This document shows, one piece after another, positions 16,487 through 23,375 of a DNA stretch of 23,375 nt (position 1 is the first letter of the stretch; each line of letters starts with the position of its first letter). The stretch spans positions 1 to 23,375 of the forward strand of contig JBNGIQ010006040.1 of the NCBI GenBank assembly GCA_049999765.1, given 5' to 3'. The position numbers were made by a program, and so were the translations under genes. The DNA comes from Phaeoceros laevis. Lineage: Eukaryota; Anthocerotophyta; Anthocerotopsida; Notothyladales. The notes beneath the pieces are model-generated. The model ran no database searches, was not told where the DNA came from, and worked only from the letters and a program-made list of their open reading frames with translations.

Positions 16487-18178
16487 CTAGTGTGACATAA
16501 GATAGGCCTCATCTGATCTTGCAAACTGGGTTTCTATATGTGGATGGAATAGATCTGTGGTGAGTTCATAGGTAAACCGGAGGATAGTTGCCCTTTGAAC
16601 AATTTGGCAAGTCATGGCAAGAAATCCAGCAGAGTAACAAACCGTGTTGTCCTCGATTTTTCCCGATGAGTCTTCATCCACATAATTGTGTAAAAGGCGA
16701 TGTCCTACTCGCACCATCAACTCCGGCAACATCAAATCTACCTCGCATTTCAAATCCGGATGCGAGAATCGAAAAGGAGTCTTTATGGTCCATCTATGGT
16801 TACCAATTACATAGTACACAACCTTGAAAAACCAGGATAGAGGCTATATTGTTAGTCTACCATTTAGGCCGAAATTTTTCAAATCTTTTTAATCAAAAGT
16901 TGATAGATTTACCTCTTTGGTTTTGGGATCTTGTTCGAGACGTGCAATTTCGGGATTGATGGACCAGTACTTGTCAACATTGGTACGTCCAAACAAAGGA
17001 TGCTTAGCTCTAGGCNNNNNNNNNNNNNNNNNNNNNNNNNNNNNNNNNNNNNNNNNNNNNNNNNNNNNNNNNNNNNNNNNNNNNNNNNNNNNNNNNNNNN
17101 NNNNNNNNNNNNNNNAAAAGCTCCAATATCATCACTCCTGAAAAGCAAGTTTTTAAGTTATGGTTTTTCTAAAGTGCTAGCTTAAACCTATTGCCAAGCT
17201 TTGACATCAATATATAAAGATGGTAGAGTCAAAAAAAGGTCAGTGGAAGCTGACGTATATTTATAAGCTAGAAGATATTTATTCATTGGTTAACATTTAA
17301 AAGAACATTGCAAAGCTTTTTTCATTATCATACCTTTATTTATTGGGTCAAACTTAAATAGATGTATTTGGCGTGGCAAATACGAAGGATAACGTTGAAT
17401 ACGACGAGGTAAAGCCCCAACTCTAATTGGTTCTTTGAACGAGAAATTTTCCTCCAATGTAATCAAATCGTGTAAAAGTCTTTTCATACTTAAGCTTTGA
17501 GGTCCTTCTCCTGGAAAGGAAATAATTTCCTTTCCTGTCAAAGAGGAAGAGTTAGCAATAACTCTCTTGGTATATAACTTTGCAACTCACAGAGTCACCA
17601 TACTACACAATTTCTAAAGAGTCATGCTACTAGCAACAAGATAATTATCTTGTGCAATCCCAAGTCAAAGCAAACCAAGAAATTATTCAACCAGAAAATT
17701 ATTCAAAATGCAGTTGAAATGATTCTACCTTCTCATGATGTCTTTGAGTTGTATAGCTATAGCTTCATAAGCTTCAAAGCAAATGCTTGCTTGCTTTTGC
17801 TTGATATCTTTTTCAAAAGGTGTCATAGAGCCATATATTATTCACATTAGAGAGTGAATGTGGGAAAATGTATACAAACATTTTGCAAGATGTGTGAAGT
17901 TGTAAACTAAAAGAATAATATACTATACCTGTTCCAGGAAAATTAAATTGTGACTCTGATTTCGGCATTTTGTCACCTTCATGCAATGAATCAATGCCTA
18001 GAATTGGCTCTAAAGGACCAGTATATATGACCAATATATGTCCTTCGTCCTTCCTTCGTTCTACCGAGTCTACACTATGATAACAACCATAAAACAATAT
18101 ATGTTGAATTTCGCTGAATTGAAGGGTTTCAACTTTCAACTTTGATGGCAATGTCTCAATTAGAATGTTAACATTATG
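16487..18178 (-). CDS. Unrecognised multi-exon protein gene, broken by a 100-N gap, 5' end unclear
   Basis: Four exon pieces join in consistent phases: about 18178-17929 (contains GPLEPILGIDSLHEGDK), 17510-17334 (PRRIQRYPSYLPRQIHLFKF), 17137-16913 (interrupted by the gap; GVMILEL before it, HPLFGRTNVDKYWSINPEIA after it) and 16822-16487 (begins VVYYVIGNHRWTIKTPFRF, stop TAG). Donors are ACAG|GTATAG, AAAG|GTATGA and AGAG|GTAAAT; acceptors are TTTCCAG, TTTTCAG and TTTCAAG. At least 225 residues outside the gap are coding-like. No family, signal peptide or membrane segment is evident. The first piece has an in-frame TGA near 18182 and no ATG before its open frame, so a first exon is missing, unrecognised or lost. 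The surroundings are richer in A and T than the PPR genes. It may be a real lineage-specific gene or a decaying copy. Confidence 0.55.
17016..17115. other. Assembly gap, 100 N
   Basis: Exactly 100 N, the usual token for a gap of unknown length. It falls inside the third exon piece, or the intron next to it, of the unrecognised minus-strand gene, so its true length decides that gene's reading frame. Confidence 0.98.
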
Positions 18179-18383
18179 AATGTCTCATTCCGTAACAAAT
18201 ACTGTCAAATAGCTTAACTCTGGTTACCAGTGCCACTAGATTTAGGTGTAGTGCTAATTGGTGTTCACGGTGGTGGGAAATGGGTATGGCTTTTGTCTCT
18301 GCAATCTGACGAAATCCAGTGGGCCTCACCGTCATCACAATTGGGCACACCTATCACAGTTCTGTTGCACCAATTGCACGAAA

Positions 18384-21300
18384 ATGCAGCGCGAGACAAC
18401 CAACGTAGAAGAGCAGATGATTGTGAGGGCAATCCAGGAGGACTCTACATGGGAAAAGCTTCCCAAGCGCTTGAAGCTCTTCTTCGCCACAGCGGAAGAC
18501 TGGAACAAAAAGTGAGAAATGGCATGTTGGGTTACAGCATTTCTTGGTTTGCTCTTTCCTGCGTCTGAGTTTTCGGTTGACCCGTCGCTGATGCGCAGGG
18601 TTAAGGAATATTGCATCAAGAAGCGGCTAAGGTGGAGCGACTGCCTTGCTAGGATGACCTGCAAGGAGAGCGAGTTCTATGAAGATCTCGTGACTTACTT
18701 ACGTAAGAACCAGGCGGTGTGTGTTCTAAGTGAGGAGACAAGTTTAAAATATCACCGCGTCTTCTGTAGGTTGAAATTCTTTCCTGTAGTTGGAATCTGG
18801 ACTGAAGATGGCCGCTTGCCTTGCAGCTGTTCCCATACAACCTGTCCGATTACATATGCCGTGTGATGAGGATCACTCCCTTCCGGTACTACTGCGACAT
18901 ACTATTTGATGTCATGAAAAACGGTAACAATCTCACGTAATTCGGGCTGTCAGACAATTAATTTGCTGACATTGCACATTGGAGGAGCAATGCTAAACTG
19001 CTTCTCCTCTTGGTTTTTAGAGAGGCCTTATGACAGTATGCCCAATTTCACTGCCGCTGATGCTCTACGACTAACCGGCATCGGCAGAAACGAATTCATA
19101 GATATTATGAACAAATGCAGAGCTAAGGTAATGACAATGTCGAGATGTGGACAGAGGTTGCACCCAGGTTGTAAGGAGGTTGAAATGTCTCTTGAGTTAC
19201 ACGATCCAGCATATTCATATGTATAATCAATCCACATCGTGCAGAAAATAATGTGGAAGATAAATAAGGCAATAGTGAAGGACATGCTTCCAACACAACC
19301 TGTGGATTTCCCAATGGAACCGTGGTGGACTGTGGGCATTATTGACTTGACTCCAGAAGAGTTGAAAGTAAGCAGTATGGTGAATCATCCGTGTGTTGTA
19401 GATCCACTTTCACCTTGATTGCTTGTAGTCATATTGTCTAATAGGATGGAACCTTCCTACTTGCTAGAAATTTGGAGAAGATGACCTGCGTCTGATTCAA
19501 CGATTGATGGTAGACAACCCAAAAAATTTGGTAGGGGAGTTTTTTGTGGATTCAGTGCGAGGCCTCTTCAGAAGGGGAATCGTGTACTTGAAGGTGCCTG
19601 TGTATCCAGATGATCATTTCCAAGGTTTACTTTCACTCTGCATCAGTGCTGTCACTCACTCTTCTCCTCCTCGAGCTCCTTTTGTACTTGTGTAGTGACC
19701 TATGCTTTCCTGCCTTGTCCAGCTACGGAAGTAGGTCATTGTGTCAGAGAGCATTATATATGTCCCCCCATATCTTAGATGTCATCTCATTCACTTTTCT
19801 CTTCCAACTTTATCCATTCTTCCAAAGTGTATCTTCATCTTGGAGTGCACAAGTTCAAGCAATGTGTGTGTTTGTGTATATAATCTTGGAAGGTTTAAGA
19901 TTCTATTGTATTAAACTCATACGTCGTGACTCAAGTTGGTGATGTCAACTGATTCTGGGCCTTTCGGTGTTCAAACCCACAGTGTCAACGCTTGAAGGCT
20001 TTGTTTCAAACAAGGATCAGTCATATGAAGACCCAACAGAAGAGTGAGTTTTTAATGACAGTTGTCAGCCTGTTTCGCGGTTCACTTTTCAGATGCAATA
20101 ACTCTGATCGAGTACACTTTTGTATCATAGGCTGTTATATGCTGTATTTGTAGCTTCAAGTGAGCGGGCAACAGTAGCTGAATTAGCAGCGACATTGCAG
20201 GCAGATCTTGGTCAGTTGGAGGCTGCTGTATCATTAGCTTGCCGACTTGGCTGGGCAAAAAAGTTGTTTGACACAGAATCACTTCTTAATGACACGAACA
20301 GCTCAGTTGTAAACTATGGCAATTCTACAAGCGATGTAGGTTGGGCTTTCGGACAGAATAGTAATTCAACATCTCTCCCACCTAGCCTGTTTCAAGCCGA
20401 TCCAGGTGCAGGAGACTCGACTGGTGTCACGAGATTTGTCTTTATGGTGGATGCCAATCTGACATCATACCTGATGATGGGCTCTCTATCCCCAGGTAAA
20501 ATGAACAACATGAAGTCTTCAGTACTTCCAATCCTATTATATGCTGGACAGCTTAAATTTGTGCTTTTTCCCCTTCAGGCCTGAAAGGCCATTCAGTGAC
20601 ACTCTATGAAGCTGGAAAACTTGGGGACTCCAGTGTAGCAGATATGTGTGAAGACCTAAGAAAGGTAGAGGGTACGAAACTGGAGGGGGAGTTACAGGAG
20701 TTTGCAGATCACGCATTCAGCCTTCGTCATGCACTAGATTGCATGCGAGCAGGAGGCGTCAGTCTTGAGGCAGATGCCGAATGGGAAGCTTTTGATATGG
20801 TTGCAGGACAAAGTGGCTCTTCAGATGGGCTGGTTCCAGGAAAGCGAAACAAGAGAACTAGAAACTCTAAGGTGGATGTCATTCGATGTGAGAGTTTAGA
20901 AGGTCTGCCACCAGTCACTGTGCAACGTGTGTTGAGAAGAGATTACAATGTGGTGGTTTCAATGGTGCCTTTGCCTTCTCCTCCATCAGTAGTATCTGCA
21001 GATGGTGAAGGACCTGTTCATTTTGGCCCACCCTCTCGTGCTGCCTCATCTCCCTGGATGAAGTTACTATTATACTCAGTGGCTCAATCAGGGCCAGTGT
21101 CCATAGTGTTGATGAGGGGTCAGAGATTGAGGGTGCTACCTCCTTACTTAGCAGGTTGTGCAAAAGCTTTAGTATGGTCATGGGATGGGACTGGTGTCAG
21201 CGGAGTTGGAAGCAGGTTTGAGGGAACTCTAGTTGAAGGGAGCATACTTCTCCATTGCTTGAATGCTGTCCTAAGACAGTCTGCGGTCCTCATACAACCC

Positions 21301-22314
21301 TTTACACGGATGTGCCTCACCAATGCTTCAACCGGAGGTCCTGCAACCAAGGATGTCCCACTACCTTTAAGTCAGTCTGGACCAAGTATAGAAGATAGCC
21401 ATACGGTAAAGATGTATGCCCCTCATCCAGCCCTCATTCAGGCAACAGGAGAGCTCAGCCTTCGAACCGCTGGATATGTTCGGCTGATCCGAGTCCACAG
21501 GTTGGGTCTGGATCACCCTGCTTCGCAAGCATCTAAAGATGAGGGAGCATGGGAATGGGTGCCCCAAAGTGTTGAGTTCGGGATCCCACTCTTCAGCACA
21601 GAGCTTTGTAAAAATGTGTGTGAAGGAATCGTCCATGCTGACCTCTTTGATTCCATCTCTTTGGTAAGGCATGGCGAGGCAATGCAGTCGCTGAGGAAGA
21701 AGCTGATGGACTTCATTGGTGATCATCAACCAAGTGGTTCTGTGTGTAAGCTTGCCTACGATGGAGGGAAACCAAATAGCGGCATACAGAGACAACAATT
21801 TTCCACGGCCGGGCAATGGAGTCCTTGGAGCCGTTTCGAAGGGGAAATGGCTTTCCCTCCTCTCACACCCACGCTGTCACCTTCTACAAACTTGCAACAG
21901 CCAACACGCTCAAGACGAAGATCTGAGGTTGCCAGCTTTGTTGGGGAGTTGCCTAAGTAAGTAAAACCTTCTGTGACGCATTTCTCAAGCCACTACGAAT
22001 TGTATCCTTGATTCCAGCTGCATCTGATTCTCCAAGCTCGCTGATATCGATGCAGATTGCTGCCTTTGGGCACTCTTTTCGAGACACCATCCCGAGTTGT
22101 GGATGATGGAAACCTTCTGTCTCCAGCTATTAAGGGGTCAAGCTCCAACTTTGTTGATGAGGATGAAAGCGGTGACATCCCTCTTCCTGGCGTGAACCTC
22201 ATTTTTGATGGACTGTTTCTGACACCTTTTGAAATTGGGCCATGCCTGCAAGGACGAGTTCCTGCTGCTGTGGTAGCCGATGCAGCGAGTGCTTCAGAAT
22301 CGCTATTCATGTAG
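18384..22314 (+). CDS. FAM91 family protein (FAM91A1-like, Golgi/endosome trafficking)
   Basis: Ten exons: 18384-18511, 18599-18716, 18827-18923, 19021-19127, 19245-19367, 19468-19624, 19983-20043, 20131-20495, 20579-21956 and 22056-22314. They total 2793 nt or 930 residues, with all phases consistent and GT-AG introns (83-117 bp, except intron 6 at 358 bp). Human FAM91A1 is somewhat shorter; plant forms are of similar size or longer. The N-terminal half (about residues 1-300) has [51 protein letters not shown] and [20 protein letters not shown] Ser/Asn-rich linker (about 285-320) leads to the C-terminal half with [19 protein letters not shown] and [13 protein letters not shown]. The animal protein binds the TBC1D23 and WDR11 machinery that captures endosome-derived vesicles at the trans-Golgi; the plant role is inferred. 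The start matches the short N-terminus of plant relatives. The gene looks complete. Confidence 0.93.
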
Positions 22315-23375
22315 TACTCTCCTTACTTGCGCGAGTTGTTCAAAGCTATTCCCTTTGCTGTTGCTGGCTATCGCAGGAGAGGTTGGAAAGCAACTTGAAC
22401 GAACTTCGTTCTCCAAAACAGATTGCAATCTTGTCCATGGTTTTGGGCCAAATGACCTGTCTGACGAGCCCCTGGTGCAGAAAGTAGCACCTCACTGTGG
22501 CCTGCTGCCTCCAACTGAATTCATGCATGAGTTTCGCATATGCCAAATAAGCTCAAAGAAAGACTCTGATTTTGGGCGAAAAGTATGTACTGGAGGTTCC
22601 AAAGACAGACGTCCAAATTCAGGCCCGTTGACAGGACTTGGACTGTTCGAAATCCGTTGCAACTTTACTGGTGAATTCCATTTGCCATGCTTGCAGCAAC
22701 CTGCTACTTGGCCTTGTTCAGAAAGCCACTGCCATCCTATGGAGTGGTGGAAGCCCCAACAATGTCAAATGTGCGCATTTGGTTTGCATGTGGCAGCATT
22801 GTTGCCAGACTCAAAGGCAGCAGTGCATGCCGATGTGGTGGAACAGGAGTTGAGGTGGATTTGTAAATTGTAAACGCGCTCGCTTGTGGACATCATGTAC
22901 ACCACATGTGGGATCCTGGCAATAGTGGAGACATATTTGACAACAACACGCAGGGACGTGGAATGCCATGCTTGCAGGATCCTGGCAATGGCTTCAGCAA
23001 AACGGCATGACTCCTGCCATGGTTATTATATTGTAAGCATATTGAAGCCATGTTGGCACTCTACGGGTCACACATGAAGACAAGCAAATACATGGTCAGA
23101 TTGTTTGGACTATAAAAAAATACTACTAGTCATTGCGAAGTTCAGGTCGGGCTTCACACTGGGGAGTGTGAATGCTAGTAGCGAACATGAGGAATGGCAT
23201 CCACAGATCGTCTCTAGAACGGAAGGGCGTCCACGCCTTGTCTTGTAGCTGCAGTGGTCGAATCACGGCGTCTGCTAGAAGTCCAATACCATCTGCAGAT
23301 CATTCGGTCCCATTACTTCACCATGCCGGCATATTCTCCGCACCTGCTACCTATGAACCAGTAGTAGCCTCTCCT
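22315..23375. other. 3' flank of FAM91; no gene seen
   Basis: The first few hundred bases should be the FAM91 3' UTR. A 197-codon plus-strand frame (22280-22873) starts inside the last FAM91 exon and shows no family pattern. The phrase ggatcctggcaat occurs twice (about 22912 and 22977). A TATA-like tataaaaaaa at 23111-23120 may belong to a gene beyond the window. Confidence 0.4.

Noticed and set aside
16187-16495. 102-codon plus-strand frame
   Set aside because: No pattern, and it overlaps the last exon of the minus-strand gene.
22280-22873. 197-codon plus-strand frame overlapping the FAM91 3' end
   Set aside because: It starts inside the last FAM91 exon in another frame and its composition looks like chance coding in a 3' UTR; no family seen.

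Overview
The window looks like nuclear DNA from a land plant, probably a seed-free one (lycophyte, fern or bryophyte); I cannot name the species. The evidence is two pentatricopeptide repeat (PPR) genes, one with a DYW editing domain, an isoflavone-reductase-like NmrA gene, a TORNADO1-like LRR-ROC-COR gene, a plant-type FAM91 gene and a nuclear-type tRNA-Gly. Introns are spliceosomal and mostly short (78-125 bp). There are two assembly gaps (10 N and 100 N).

Layout. 1-4045 (-): a large LRR-ROC-COR protein whose 3' end runs off the window. Its third exon (800-1) continues in frame from COR into a segment that reads like the p20 half of a caspase, including the catalytic-His strand. This is the most unusual thing here. 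4046-5460: no gene seen. 5465-5705: a broken duplicate of exon 2 of the next gene. 5995-7454 (-): a five-exon NmrA/phenylcoumaran benzylic ether reductase-like gene, one intron of which appears to be GC-AG. 7455-8231: spacer with degenerate direct repeats. 8232-12548 (-): a very long PLS-class PPR-DYW gene with eight near-identical 312-bp units and an N-terminal PDF-like motif. 12549-13031: shared upstream region. 13032-15428 (+): a P-class PPR gene. 15429-16046: spacer with a 108-bp-period repeat. 16047-16118 (-): tRNA-Gly(UCC). 16487-18178 (-): an unrecognised multi-exon gene interrupted by the 100-N gap. 18384-22314 (+): FAM91, ten exons reconstructed, 930 residues. 22315-23375: no gene seen.

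The genes do not form a pathway; this is ordinary eukaryotic gene order. The two PPR genes are divergent neighbours and both are likely to act on organellar RNA. The LRR-ROC-COR-caspase-like protein has the layout of a sensor, GTPase switch and protease effector, which resembles NLR or death-domain signalling proteins. Its caspase part is seen only up to the catalytic His; the Cys half lies outside the window.
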